Below, one piece after another: positions 8,831 through 18,014 of a DNA stretch of 64,000 nucleotides. The notes under the pieces are model-generated. The model did no database searches. It worked only from the letters and a program-made list of their open reading frames with translations, and was not told the origin of the DNA. Origin of the DNA: UBA2589 sp038120095 (lineage in GTDB: Bacteria; Gemmatimonadota; Gemmatimonadetes; Longimicrobiales; Gaopeijiaceae); assembly GCA_038120095.1 (NCBI GenBank), contig JAYOKZ010000004.1:57634-121633 (forward strand), written 5' to 3'. How positions within the stretch are numbered: position 1 is the first letter of the stretch; every line of letters starts with the position of its first letter. The position numbers and the translations under genes were made by a program.

Positions 8831-9708
8831 CGTTCGTCAATCCTGTCGTCTGATCCTGTCACCGAATCAGGTGGCCAGAGCCGGTTGACGTCATCCGCGA
8901 CCTCTGCGGAGAGTACCAGAACGTGCGTGGCGCCCGCGGGAGCGGCGACCGGCGTCAGGAAGTAAGCCTTTCGCCACGTACCCTCTTCCTCGGCCACACC
9001 GAGTACCGTTCCGATCGGAATACCGCGGGGAAAGATCCCTCCGAGGCCACTCGTCAGAACGGTCTGGCCAGAAGGAACTTCCTCATGGTAAGGAACGCCG
9101 TTGAGCACGAGCCGATCCTCTTCTCGAAACGAACCCCGGCGACTCTCCACGAGCCCATAGGCCGAGCCGTCGGCCAGCATCGCGCTGGCACGGAAGTCGG
9201 GGTGGGTCCAGTCGATTCCAATCGCATTCGATTTACGAACTTCTCGAATGATCCCCACCATGCCCTGTGGAGATATCACCGGGGCACCGGCACGAACGCC
9301 GTCACCCGATCCCACGCTGACGATGAATGTGCTCTCCGAGCCCGGCGTGCCGGGACGGCTCACCACTGCGGGCTGAAATGCAGGGCCAGCTCGCTCTTGA
9401 AGGCCGAGGAGTGAACGAAGCGCGTCATTTTCGGCCGCGACCGCCCGATGAGTCGACATTGCGGATGAAAGCGAGTCAACGGTGGCTTGAAGCACATCGA
9501 CCTCGATCCGACGCGCACCGGCGTTACCCAGCAGAGCCTGAACCCCGAGGAAGGGCCGAAGAGCCGAAACCTGCAAGGCCGCGGAAACGCGCTCCTGCGT
9601 CGTGGGGGGCAGGTAGGGCATACCCAACGCAACAAGCACGACGACACTCGTCAGGGCAATGTCGCGAGCCCGTCCACCCACCTGCGGCTCGTTGCCGAAC
9701 GTAGGCAA
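8827..9708 (-). CDS. mreC: Rod shape-determining protein MreC
   Basis: Bitopic periplasmic scaffold that activates PBP2-RodA. One N-terminal helix (about residues 17-37) is followed by a coiled-coil segment (about 60-105, with LQATVDSLSSAMSTHRAVAAEN) and the beta-rich MreC core containing VSVGSGDGVRAGAPVIS and LTSGLGGIFPRGIPIG. 293 residues is standard. The start is a TTG at 9706-9708; a GAGG seven bases upstream supports it. It follows mreB by 12 bases. Confidence 0.93.
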   Translation of the reverse strand: MPTFGNEPQVGGRARDIALTSVVVLVALGMPYLPPTTQERVSAALQVSALRPFLGVQALLGNAGARRIEVDVLQATVDSLSSAMSTHRAVAAENDALRSLLGLQERAGPAFQPAVVSRPGTPGSESTFIVSVGSGDGVRAGAPVISPQGMVGIIREVRKSNAIGIDWTHPDFRASAMLADGSAYGLVESRRGSFREEDRLVLNGVPYHEEVPSGQTVLTSGLGGIFPRGIPIGTVLGVAEEEGTWRKAYFLTPVAAPAGATHVLVLSAEVADDVNRLWPPDSVTGSDDRIDER

Positions 9709-9720
9709 CTCGGCGCCTCG

Positions 9721-10767
9721 TTACTGCACGAGGACCGTGCGGTACTTGGTCAGGTCGTCGAGAATGCGACCTGCGCCTCGCACGACGCACGTGAGAGGCT
9801 CCTCATCCACGTGGATCGGGAGATTGGTCTCGTGTTTGAGCAACTTGTCGAGCCCCCGAATCAGGGCTCCGCCGCCGGTCATCATGATCCCGCGGTCGAC
9901 AATGTCGGACGACAATTCGGGGGGCGTAATCTCCAGGGCCCGCCGGACCGCATCGACGATCGCCTGAATCGGCTCCTGGATGCATTCGCGCACTTCCTGC
10001 GAATGGGCGATCACGGTCTTCGGAATCCCGGATACCAGATCCCGCCCCTTCACCTCCATTTCGCGTTCCTCGCCGTAATCGAACGCGGAGCCGATCTGGA
10101 CCTTGATCGCCTCGGCCGTCGGCTCACCGATCAGCAGGTTGTAGTTCTTGCGCAGGAATGTGACGATGGCTGAATCCAGTTCATCTCCTCCCACGCGTAT
10201 CGAGGTGTCCGAGACAATGCCGGAGAGGGCGATGACTGCGATCTCGGTCGTCCCTCCCCCGATATCGATCACCATGTTCCCGGTCGGCGTCTCGACCGGC
10301 AGCCCCACGCCGATGGCCGCCGCCATCGGCTCGTCGACCATGAACACCGACTTGGCTCCGGCTGACATCGCCGAGGAGCGGACTGCCCGACGCTCGAGCT
10401 CGGTAATGCCCGAGGGCACCCCCACCACGACGGTGGGCTTGATCCGGAAGATCCGCTTCGATGTCACCTGCTTCAGGAAATGCCGAAGCATCATCTCGGT
10501 CACATCGACGTCCGCGATGACCCCGTCCTTGAGGGGGCGAATCGCCTCGATCCCTTCAGGCGTGCGCCCGAGCATCCTCTTGGCCTCGAGCCCGATGCCC
10601 AGGATCTTGCGACTCCCCTTCTCCACAGCGACGACAGAGGGCTCGTTGAGCACAATGCCCTCACCCTTCACGTAGATCAGGGTGTTGGCCGTTCCCAGGT
10701 CGACTGCAATGTCGTTGACCGGGATCAGTCGACCGGAGCTAAGCCAGTTGGTCAGTTCGGGAAGCAA
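9721..10767 (-). CDS. mreB: Cell shape actin MreB
   Basis: Actin-like ATPase that orients cell-wall insertion. 348 residues with phosphate-1 loop DLGTANT (residues 23-29), the FRIKPTVVVGVPSGIT stretch, phosphate-2 motif IDIGGGTTEIAVI and the adenosine motif MMTGGGALIRGLD. The apparent start is a TTG at 10765-10767 with an AGG seven bases upstream. The residues before DIAVDLGTANT (LPELTNWLSSGRLIPVN) are about as long as in other MreB proteins and include the amphipathic membrane-binding segment. It heads the mreBCD-mrdA-rodA unit; the 136-base spacer upstream is the likely place for its promoter, but I could not assign clear boxes. Confidence 0.97.
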   Translation of the reverse strand: MLPELTNWLSSGRLIPVNDIAVDLGTANTLIYVKGEGIVLNEPSVVAVEKGSRKILGIGLEAKRMLGRTPEGIEAIRPLKDGVIADVDVTEMMLRHFLKQVTSKRIFRIKPTVVVGVPSGITELERRAVRSSAMSAGAKSVFMVDEPMAAAIGVGLPVETPTGNMVIDIGGGTTEIAVIALSGIVSDTSIRVGGDELDSAIVTFLRKNYNLLIGEPTAEAIKVQIGSAFDYGEEREMEVKGRDLVSGIPKTVIAHSQEVRECIQEPIQAIVDAVRRALEITPPELSSDIVDRGIMMTGGGALIRGLDKLLKHETNLPIHVDEEPLTCVVRGAGRILDDLTKYRTVLVQ

Positions 10768-10903
10768 CGTAATGCCTGAGCGGGCGGCCTAAGCCGTTCA
10801 GTGGAAACGTGTTGAACCATGAAGATTCAGGGGTGAACATACGTTTACCCAGACCGGCATGCCAGTGGTTTCCCACTTGCGTCGGGGGCTGGCCGAATCG
10901 ACG

Positions 10904-11492
10904 TCACTTGGTTCCGGTACTTCCGAAGCCACCGTCGCCGCGTTGCGTTTCAGACAGGGCTTCGGCCAGCTCGATGTCCGGAGTCTCAAATCGAGAAAAA
11001 ACCAGCTGAGCGATCCGCTCGCCCCGTTCGAGCGTGACCGGCTCCGGTCCCAGATTCTGCATGATGACCCGCAACTCTCCCCGGTAGTCCGGGTCGATGG
11101 TTCCGGGGCTGTTCGGCAGCGTGATGCCATGCTGGAGTGGGGGGGGCCCCCCCGCGGGGACCAGGCCCACACCGGCCCCCCGGCCCGCCCACACCCCCCC
11201 CCCCGCCCNNNNNNNNNNACTCTCCCCGGTTGTCCGGGTCGATGGTTGCGGGTATGTTCGCCAGGGTGATGAATTGCGGGTGTGCCCGGCCGCAGGGTGT
11301 TGGCAGCGGCCTCTCCAGTCCCGCGGGCAGCTCCATCACCAGCCCTGTCGAGACGAGGCGGATCTCTCCCGGCATGATCGTCACGGCTTCGTCGGAGGAC
11401 CGGACGTCATAGCCGGCAGCCTGTTCCGTGGCACGCTCTGGAAGCGGCAGGTCAGGATTCGACTCGAGCCGCCGAAACCGAACGTTGGTCAT
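10904..11492 (-). CDS. dut: dUTP diphosphatase, broken by an assembly gap with duplicated flank
   Basis: Hydrolyses dUTP to dUMP, keeping uracil out of DNA. The N-terminal part reads from ATG 11492 (MTNVRFRRLESNP) through motif 1 (EQAAGYDVRSS) to ELPAGLE. The C-terminal part resumes in a different frame, from HGITLPNSPGTIDPDYRGE (motif 3) to the motif-5-like end RGDGGFGSTGTK, stop at 10904-10906. Between them motif 2 (expected near RPRSGLA) is lost in garbled sequence, and motif 3 occurs twice: once intact left of the N-run, once degenerate right of it. The intact gene would encode about 145 residues. I read this as a contig-joining artefact, not gene decay. The start overlaps the ald stop by one base. 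Confidence 0.85.
11141..11290. other. 10-N scaffold gap with error-rich, duplicated flanks
   Basis: The unknown bases are 11209-11218. Left of them, about 11141-11208 is a G/C-homopolymer-rich tract that encodes nothing. Right of them, 11219-11268 repeats with roughly 80 percent identity the block at 11078-11127 inside dut. The two contig ends therefore overlap in truth but were joined end to end, and the sequence here should not be translated. Confidence 0.9.
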
Positions 11493-12622
11493 CAGGATGG
11501 TGACGATTTTCCGAGAAAATCACCGATCGCCCGGCACTCCATGTCGAACGCATCGGCGACTCCCTGATAGGTCACGTGTCCATCAACCACGTTGACGCCC
11601 AGCATCAGAGCTTCGTCGTCAATGCAGGCTTGCTGCCATCCCTTACCTGCAAGCGCGGCCGCGTAGGGCAGCGTCGCATTGGTAAGGGCCAGCGTGCTGG
11701 TCCGCGGCACGCCACCGGGCATGTTCGCGACTGCGTAGTGAATCACGCCATCGACCGTGTACACGGGGTCGTTGTGCGTCGTGGGCTTCATTGTCTCGAC
11801 GCAACCACCCTGATCGATTGCGACGTCACAGATCACGGTGCCCTCCCGCATCAGTGACAGGTCCTCGCGAGTGACCAGACTCGGGGCCTTCGCACCGGGA
11901 ATCAGCACCGCACCGATGATCAGGTCAGCGTTCTGAATCTGCTTGCGGATCGCGTAACGGGTCGAGAAAAGCGTGGTCACATTCGCAGGCATCACGTCGT
12001 CGAGGTAACGCAGTCGTTCGAGGTTGATGTCCATGATGAAGACGTTCGAGCCGAGCCCCGCTGCCATTTTTGCCGCGTTCGTACCGACGACGCCGCCACC
12101 GAGGATCACAACCTTACCGGGGTTCACACCGGGCACGCCGCCCAGCAGAACTCCGAGCCCTCCCTGAGGCTTCTCCAGATACTTGGCCCCTTCCTGCACA
12201 GCCATACGGCCGGCGACCTCGGACATCGGCGTCAGAAGAGGAAGTTCCCCTGTCGTCAGTTCGACCGTCTCATACGCGATCGCGATCGACCCGGAGGCGA
12301 TCACCGCCCTGGTCAGTTCCTCGGAGGCCGCGAAGTGGAAATAGGTGAAGATGACCTGTCCGGGACGCATCCGAGGCCACTCAGGTGAGATCGGCTCCTT
12401 CACCTTCATGATCATGTCAGCCTTGGCCCACACCTCGTCGGGCGTAGCGAGAATCGTCGCGCCGGCCTCTTCGTAAAAATCGTCCGTGAAGCCGCTCCCC
12501 AGACCTGCCCCCTGCTCGATGAACAGCTCATGTCCCGCCCCTACCAGCATCTCTGCACCGGCCGGGGTCAACGCGACCCGGTACTCGTCGGGCTTGATCT
12601 CCTTCGGTACGCCAATCAGCAT
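11492..12622 (-). CDS. ald: Alanine dehydrogenase
   Basis: NAD-dependent interconversion of L-alanine and pyruvate with ammonia, in the cytosol. From the ATG at 12620-12622 it reads MLIGVPKEIKPDEYRVALTP, the family's conserved opening, and gives 376 residues, close to the usual 370. Visible landmarks are VKEP in the pyruvate site, a Rossmann loop in VVILGGGVVGTNAAKMA, and CDVAIDQGGCVET. A longer frame continues upstream to 12763 but that extension overlaps the M16 peptidase end and lacks family similarity. Placement beside dut and an M16 peptidase after pnp is common in bacteria. Confidence 0.96.
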   Translation of the reverse strand: MLIGVPKEIKPDEYRVALTPAGAEMLVGAGHELFIEQGAGLGSGFTDDFYEEAGATILATPDEVWAKADMIMKVKEPISPEWPRMRPGQVIFTYFHFAASEELTRAVIASGSIAIAYETVELTTGELPLLTPMSEVAGRMAVQEGAKYLEKPQGGLGVLLGGVPGVNPGKVVILGGGVVGTNAAKMAAGLGSNVFIMDINLERLRYLDDVMPANVTTLFSTRYAIRKQIQNADLIIGAVLIPGAKAPSLVTREDLSLMREGTVICDVAIDQGGCVETMKPTTHNDPVYTVDGVIHYAVANMPGGVPRTSTLALTNATLPYAAALAGKGWQQACIDDEALMLGVNVVDGHVTYQGVADAFDMECRAIGDFLGKSSPS

Positions 12623-12665
12623 CTCGGTTTCTCGCGGGTTGGATGGATCGTTGTTGTGGTAAGGG

Positions 12666-13907
12666 TCAGGCCGCCCCGGGAAGCACATCGAGCGGACCAA
12701 GCCTGACCTCCAGATGAAGGTCAGGGTCGTAGTACTGCGTCGCGACGCGTTGAATGTCGTCACGAGTCACTGCGTCGATTCGAGCCAGGACGTCATCCAG
12801 GCCTCGAAAGGGTTCGTCATGCAGGGCGAAGGCTGCCAAACGGTGGAGTCGAGCCCCCATCGACTCCAGAGACAACATGACCTGGCCCTTCACCTGCTGC
12901 TTGATCCGGTCCAGATCGGCCTCCTGCAGCCCCTCCTTCGCCACACGTTGGAGCTCGCCGCGAACCGCTTCGGACGCCTGCTCCGCGGTGGCGGGCCGGG
13001 TCCCGACATAAACGCCAACGGTTCCGGCTGACCGATAGAAGCTTTGAAACGTGAAGACCGAGTAACACAACCCCAGCTCCTCGCGAACCTTCTGGAACAG
13101 CCGCGAACTCATCCCCCCCCCGAGCACCGACGAGAGGAGAATGAGGGGATAACGATCGGAGCTTGAGTGCGGAGGGGCCTCGGCTCCGAATACGATGTGG
13201 GTCTGAGCCGTCGGGCGATCAACGCGCTCGACGCCCCGGGACGAGCTGGCCGGCCGAGGCACAGCTTGAGTGCGCTCGCCCGGGAGAACAGCATCGAAGT
13301 GCCCGACGACCTGCTCCACAAACGCTCCGTGGTCAATGTTCCCCGCCCCTGCGATCACGAGGTTCTGACCGACGTATCGCTGCGCGTGGAGCGCTCGGAG
13401 CGTCGCTCCCTTCATCGTGCTGACTGAGTCACTCGTCCCGAGAATCGAGCGGCCGTACGGATGTCCATTCCACAGCCGGGCAGAATGAATCTCGAAGACG
13501 AGGTCATCCGGGGTATCGTCGACCTGAGCGATTTCCTCGAGGACGACTTCCCGCTCGAGAGCAAGATCCGAGTCATTCAGGCTCGGGGCCAGCACAAGGT
13601 CGGCCAGAACATCGAGCGCGAGAGGGACGTGCTCATCCAGTACCCGGCCCTGGTAGGATGTGTGCTCCCGACTGGTATAGGCGTCCAACGACCCACCAAC
13701 TGCCTCCAGCGAGTCGGCGATCTCGAGAGCCGAGCGGCGTTGCGTGCCCTTGAACACCATGTGCTCGAGGAGATGGCTGACGCCCGTGTCTCCATCGGTT
13801 TCGTGGGCGGCTCCCTGCCGGATCCAGACTCCGATCGCGGCTGAGCGCATCCCGGGGATGTGCTCACTGAGAACGCGGATACCGTTGTCGAGTCGCGTCT
13901 CCAACAT
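12666..13907 (-). CDS. M16 family zinc peptidase (processing-peptidase-like)
   Basis: Inverzincin metallopeptidase, 413 residues from ATG 13905-13907, which gives the normal opening LDNGIRVLSEHIPGMRSAAIGVW. The inverted zinc motif HLLEH lies at residues 45-49 (His45, Glu48, His49), with the downstream glutamate in LALEREVVLEEI. The C-terminal half holds the non-catalytic M16 domain with SSVLGGGMSSRLFQKVRE and LGLCYSVF. An in-frame extension to 14006 is possible but runs toward error-rich sequence. It lies directly after pnp, the position of B. subtilis mlpA/ymxG-type genes. Substrate unknown. Confidence 0.92.
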   Translation of the reverse strand: MLETRLDNGIRVLSEHIPGMRSAAIGVWIRQGAAHETDGDTGVSHLLEHMVFKGTQRRSALEIADSLEAVGGSLDAYTSREHTSYQGRVLDEHVPLALDVLADLVLAPSLNDSDLALEREVVLEEIAQVDDTPDDLVFEIHSARLWNGHPYGRSILGTSDSVSTMKGATLRALHAQRYVGQNLVIAGAGNIDHGAFVEQVVGHFDAVLPGERTQAVPRPASSSRGVERVDRPTAQTHIVFGAEAPPHSSSDRYPLILLSSVLGGGMSSRLFQKVREELGLCYSVFTFQSFYRSAGTVGVYVGTRPATAEQASEAVRGELQRVAKEGLQEADLDRIKQQVKGQVMLSLESMGARLHRLAAFALHDEPFRGLDDVLARIDAVTRDDIQRVATQYYDPDLHLEVRLGPLDVLPGAA

Positions 13908-14030
13908 CGCCTCGTGCGCGGGTGCAGACCGACGCGCAGGGGACGAGGGCGAGAGCACGGGACCTTGCCCGTACCCTCGCCCTGTCTTGAGGCTGCTCAC
14001 ACGCAATCTCCCGCCTCGAGCCGCGGACCG

Positions 14031-14248
14031 GGGGCCCCCGCCCCAAGCCCACCGGCCCCCGCACCACGGCGACCCCCGAAAAGGCCACCCGCGCCCACCC
14101 CCCCGCCGGCCCCCTTCTCCGCTGCGGCCACCCCCACGCCGCCGTCCTCCTCCCCCCCCCCCCCCCCCCCCCCCCCCTCCCCCCCCCCCCCCCCCCCCAC
14201 CCTCCTCCGGCCCCAGCCCCTCCCCCGCTCCCGTTCNNNNNNNNNNCC
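14031..14248. other. 10-N scaffold gap next to a C-homopolymer tract
   Basis: The unknown bases are 14237-14246. From about 14031 to 14236 the plus strand becomes almost pure C with scattered A, G and T, including runs of more than ten C; no gene, repeat unit or hairpin makes sense of it. It resembles a low-quality contig end. The true pnp to M16 spacer cannot be read here. Confidence 0.88.
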
Positions 14249-16402
14249 TCAGCCCTCGGCGCCCTCCTCACTGCCTTCGCCGGAATTCGCACCGTCGGCC
14301 TCTCCGGCTGCGTCCTCAGCCAAGGCAGCCGAGCGAGAGAGTCGCAGACGTCCCGTCGCGTCGATCGACAGGAGCGTGACCCGAACGACATCCCCCTTCT
14401 TGACCACGTCTTCCGTCCGCTCCGTTCGCCCTTCCTGGAGTTCGGAAATGTGGCACAGGCCCTCGGTCCCCGGCATGATCTCGACAAAGGCACCGAACGT
14501 CGTCGTGTTCTTGACGGGACCTTCGTAGATGCGGCCAACCTCAGGATCCTTGACGATCGCCTCGATCATCTCACGCGCCCGCGCACCGGCCTCGCCATCC
14601 ACAGCGGCAATCTTCACGATACCCGAGTCGTCAATGTCGATCGAAGCTCCCGATTCCTCCTGAATCGCCCGGATCGTCTTACCCTTGGGCCCGATGATCT
14701 CGCCGATCTTTTCGGGATTGATCTGAATCGAAACGATCCTCGGGGCCCAGTCCGAGAGGTCGTCCCGGTGACTCTCGATCGCCTGAGCCATCTCGTCGAG
14801 GATGTGCATCCGACCCCTGTTGGCTCGCTCCAGTGCTTCGGTCAGAATGTCGACCGTCAGGCCCTCGATCTTGATGTCCATCTGAATCGACGTCACACCA
14901 TCACGGGTACCGGCGACCTTGAAGTCCATGTCGCCGAGCGCGTCCTCAAGACCCAGGATGTCGGTGAGAATGGCGACGTCGTCACCTTCCTTGATCAGAC
15001 CCATGGCCACGCCTGCGCACGCTGCCTTGAGGGGGACACCCGCGTCCATCAGAGACAGAGAAGATCCGCACACGGTCGCCATGGACGATGAGCCATTGGA
15101 CTCGAGAACATCCGAGACGACCCGGATCGTGTACGGGAAGTCGTCGTACTCGGGCAGAAGCGGCTGAATCGCCCGCTCCGCAAGGTTACCGTGGCCAATC
15201 TCCCTGCGTGACGTACCGCGGAACGGCCGGGCCTCACCGACGGAGAAGGGCGGAAAGTTGTAGTGGAGCATGAAGGACTTCTTGATCTCTTCCCGCGAGT
15301 CGATCGAATCGATCCGCTGCTCATCGCGAGACGTCCCAAGCGTCACCACCGCAAGCGCCTGGGTCTGACCACGGGTGAACAGAGCCGACCCGTGAGTCCG
15401 TGGCAGGACCCCGACTTCGGAGCTGATCGCGCGAATGTCATCGAGGCCACGCCCGTCGGCACGACGCCCCTTCTCGAGGATGTTACGGCGCATCGTTTTC
15501 TTCTCGATGCTCCGCAGAATCTCCTTGATGTCTTTCTCGTGGTCAGCGTACTGCTCATCCTCGGCCACCAGCGACTCGATGACCTCGTCTGTCGCGACCG
15601 CGATCGCCTGGCTCCGCTCCTGCTTGTCTCCGATCTCCAGCGCCGCGGCGATCTTCGCGGCAGCCACACCCTCGACCTTGTCACGCAGATCGGAGTCCAC
15701 GTCGGCTGGCGCCCAGACCATATCGGGAGCACGATGCCCCTCGAGGAATTCCTCCTGAAATGCACACAGCTCCCTGATGGCCTCGTGTGCAACGGTCAGA
15801 CCTTCGAGGATCTCCACCTCCGGCACCTCGAGGGCACCGCCTTCGACCATCGTGATCGCGTCGGCAGAGCCCGATACGACGACATCGACGTCAGAATATT
15901 CGAGTTGCTGGAACGTGGGATTGATGACCCAGTTCCCCTGAATCCGCCCAACCCGAACGGAGGCGACGGGCGTATTGAACGGGACCTTCGACATGTTCAA
16001 CGCGACGGACGCCCCGAGTAGCGCGATCACATCCGCGTCGTTTTCCTGATCTGCTGACAGGATGAAACACGCGACCTGTGTCTCGTGGAGGAACCCGTCG
16101 GGGAACAGCGGCCGAATGGGTCGGTCGATCATCCTCGCCGCGAGGATCTCCTTCTCACCGGGCCGGCCTTCGCGCTTGAAGAATCCCCCGGGGATTTTTC
16201 CCGCCGCGTAGGACTTCTCTCGGTATTCCACCGTGAGCGGGAAAAACGGGAGATGGGTCGGGTTGTCCTGCACCGTGACGGCGCAGAGGACAACGGTGTC
16301 GCCGAACTGCACGAGGCACGATCCCTGCGCGAGCTTGGCCATCCGGCCGATCTCGAGCGAGAGCGTCCGCCCCGCGAACTGGCGTTCCATTCTCTGCATC
16401 AT
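14249..16402 (-). CDS. pnp: Polyribonucleotide nucleotidyltransferase (PNPase)
   Basis: Phosphorolytic 3'-5' exoribonuclease of the degradosome. 717 residues: first RNase PH domain from VQFGDTVVLCAVTV, an all-helical linker around 230-310, the catalytic second RNase PH domain (RRADGRGLDDIRAI, FRGTSRREIGHGNLAERA, SNGSSSMATVCG), then a KH domain (IGEIIGPKGKTIRAIQEES) and an S1 domain (GPVKNTTTFGAFVEI). A Gly/Glu-rich tail ends at the stop 14249-14251, three bases from the N-run, so the exact terminus deserves care. Two ATG codons (16400-16402 and 16397-16399) are adjacent; the first is used here. rpsO precedes it, the standard order. Confidence 0.97.
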   Translation of the reverse strand: MMQRMERQFAGRTLSLEIGRMAKLAQGSCLVQFGDTVVLCAVTVQDNPTHLPFFPLTVEYREKSYAAGKIPGGFFKREGRPGEKEILAARMIDRPIRPLFPDGFLHETQVACFILSADQENDADVIALLGASVALNMSKVPFNTPVASVRVGRIQGNWVINPTFQQLEYSDVDVVVSGSADAITMVEGGALEVPEVEILEGLTVAHEAIRELCAFQEEFLEGHRAPDMVWAPADVDSDLRDKVEGVAAAKIAAALEIGDKQERSQAIAVATDEVIESLVAEDEQYADHEKDIKEILRSIEKKTMRRNILEKGRRADGRGLDDIRAISSEVGVLPRTHGSALFTRGQTQALAVVTLGTSRDEQRIDSIDSREEIKKSFMLHYNFPPFSVGEARPFRGTSRREIGHGNLAERAIQPLLPEYDDFPYTIRVVSDVLESNGSSSMATVCGSSLSLMDAGVPLKAACAGVAMGLIKEGDDVAILTDILGLEDALGDMDFKVAGTRDGVTSIQMDIKIEGLTVDILTEALERANRGRMHILDEMAQAIESHRDDLSDWAPRIVSIQINPEKIGEIIGPKGKTIRAIQEESGASIDIDDSGIVKIAAVDGEAGARAREMIEAIVKDPEVGRIYEGPVKNTTTFGAFVEIMPGTEGLCHISELQEGRTERTEDVVKKGDVVRVTLLSIDATGRLRLSRSAALAEDAAGEADGANSGEGSEEGAEG

Positions 16403-16694
16403 GAATTGTTACTCACTTCGTTTCTCGACGGGTTCGCCCCGTCCATGAACAAGGAGCCGGGATGGGCCGAGATCCGGAAGAGAGAGCGACCGCCGCACGG
16501 GGTCCACGCGCATTCGACAATGCGAGCGTGGAGCCCGCTTTCGCAGCCATATTGTAGGCCGTCTCCCACCCGAGGCACGTGCGCGCCCGACTTATGTGCC
16601 GGCTCCCACCGCCGATGCGGTGACGCCGGGTCCTGCGACCACGCCAGAATTCAGCGCGGTTTGTCCCCCGGCGACGGACGCGCCGGAGCAGCAA
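16403..16694 (-). promoter_or_regulatory. rpsO-pnp spacer, probable regulatory leader
   Basis: A 292-base gap with no convincing ORF. In many bacteria this spacer carries the pnp promoter and the leader through which PNPase controls its own mRNA. I see no T-tailed terminator and no near-consensus -35/-10 pair, so the regulatory role is inferred from position only. Confidence 0.35.
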
Positions 16695-16955
16695 CTAGTG
16701 CCGGAGACCGAGGTCCTTGATGAGCTCTCGGTATTGCTCCACGTCGTTGCGCTTCACGTACTCGAGAAGCCGACGCCGCCGACCCACCATTTTCAGGAGA
16801 CCCTGCCGTGAGTGATGATCCTTCTTGTGCGCATCGAAGTGCGAACGAAGGTCATTGATGCGAGCCGTCAGAATTGCGACCTGCACCGGCGCGCTGCCAC
16901 GATCCGCCTCGTGGAGCTGGAACTTCTTGATGATCTCTTCCTTGACGATCGCCAT
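16695..16955 (-). CDS. rpsO: Ribosomal protein S15
   Basis: Small-subunit protein that binds 16S rRNA helices 20-22 and helps form bridge B4. 86 residues from the ATG at 16953-16955, opening MAIVKEEIIKKFQLHE, with the conserved GSAPVQVAILTARINDL, HFDAHKKDHHSRQGLL and MVGRRRRLLEYVKR. A strong AGGAGG (16965-16970) lies ten bases upstream of this ATG and decides the start against a longer in-frame version from 17009. It lies between ribF and pnp. Confidence 0.97.
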   Translation of the reverse strand: MAIVKEEIIKKFQLHEADRGSAPVQVAILTARINDLRSHFDAHKKDHHSRQGLLKMVGRRRRLLEYVKRNDVEQYRELIKDLGLRH

Positions 16956-17072
16956 GGCGACGTGCCTCCTCAGGAGTCCGATGCTGCAAGGGAAGCGAAA
17001 GCTGTGCACCTGGCTGAGCAGGTGACCTTTCGTAACTCAGCATGGAAAGCTACGAAAAGGGCAAATGGTCGT

Positions 17073-18014
17073 CTACCGGCCTGTCCCGGACACGACCTGT
17101 CGAGCCTGTTCCACATCCCTGTGTATCTGATCGAGCAGGGCGTCTACTCCCGAGAAGGACTGGACACCCCGAAGACGTTCAAAGAAGTCGATCCGCACCA
17201 CTTCTCCGTAGATTTTGCGGTCAAAGTCGAGCAGGTGAACCTCTACGCTCGGCGGGGAATCCTCGAAGGTCGGCCGTGGGCCGACGTGCAGGGCCCCGAT
17301 GTACGAACCGCTCTTCAGGACGGCCCGAACGGCGTATACACCCTCGAGGGGCACCAGCTTCTCAGGGTCGTCGACCGCGAGATTCGCGGTGGGGAAGCCC
17401 AGCTTCGTCCCGCGCCCCTCTCCATGAACGACCGTTCCGCGAAGGGAATAAGGCCGACCCAAAGGCCCGATGACCTCGGAGACCCGGCCTTCCGACAGCA
17501 TGCGCCTGATCCTCGACGAAGAAACGGCTTCGGTTCCGAACGAGACGGGAGGAACGACGTCCACGACAAACCCCAGTTCCTCCCCGATCTTCCGGAGCGT
17601 CTCCGGGTCCCCCGACCGGTCACGCCCGAAGCCATGGTCGTAGCCGATCACGAGTTCTTCGACACGGAGACGCCCTACGAGGACTTCCTCGACGAATCGG
17701 CGGGGCTGGTAGTGGGAGAGTGCTTCGCTGAACGACAGGAATACAGCGTAATCCAACCCGGATTCCGCCAGGATCTCCTTCTTCTCCACCGGGGTCGTAA
17801 GGGCTGGCGGTGCGTGCTCGGGTCGAACGATCCGCAGGGGGTGCGGATCGAAGGTGACCAGAACACTGTGCCTTCCGGTCGACCGCGCTCGCCGGCAGAT
17901 CTCGCTCACGACAGTCCAGTGTCCTCGATGAACTCCGTCGAACGTTCCGACGGTTGCGACTGTACCCCGACGTCCCGGCAGGCCCGGCGGATGTTCCCAA
18001 TCGACCGCCTTCAT
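17073..18014 (-). CDS. ribF: Bifunctional riboflavin kinase / FAD synthetase
   Basis: Converts riboflavin to FMN and then FAD. The 313-residue protein has the N-terminal nucleotidyltransferase domain with GTFDGVHRGH at residues 23-32 and SSSRIRRMLSEG, and the C-terminal flavokinase domain with GRGTKLGFPTANL (the PTAN motif) and GVYAV. The ATG at 18012-18014 overlaps the truB stop (ATGA). A 117-base spacer with the rpsO ribosome binding site follows. Confidence 0.96.
   Translation of the reverse strand: MKAVDWEHPPGLPGRRGTVATVGTFDGVHRGHWTVVSEICRRARSTGRHSVLVTFDPHPLRIVRPEHAPPALTTPVEKKEILAESGLDYAVFLSFSEALSHYQPRRFVEEVLVGRLRVEELVIGYDHGFGRDRSGDPETLRKIGEELGFVVDVVPPVSFGTEAVSSSRIRRMLSEGRVSEVIGPLGRPYSLRGTVVHGEGRGTKLGFPTANLAVDDPEKLVPLEGVYAVRAVLKSGSYIGALHVGPRPTFEDSPPSVEVHLLDFDRKIYGEVVRIDFFERLRGVQSFSGVDALLDQIHRDVEQARQVVSGTGR

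Noticed and set aside
11190..11218. Poly-C stretch as a possible repeat or G-quadruplex element.
   Set aside because: It borders an N-run and disrupts a conserved gene, so sequencing or assembly error is the simpler reading.
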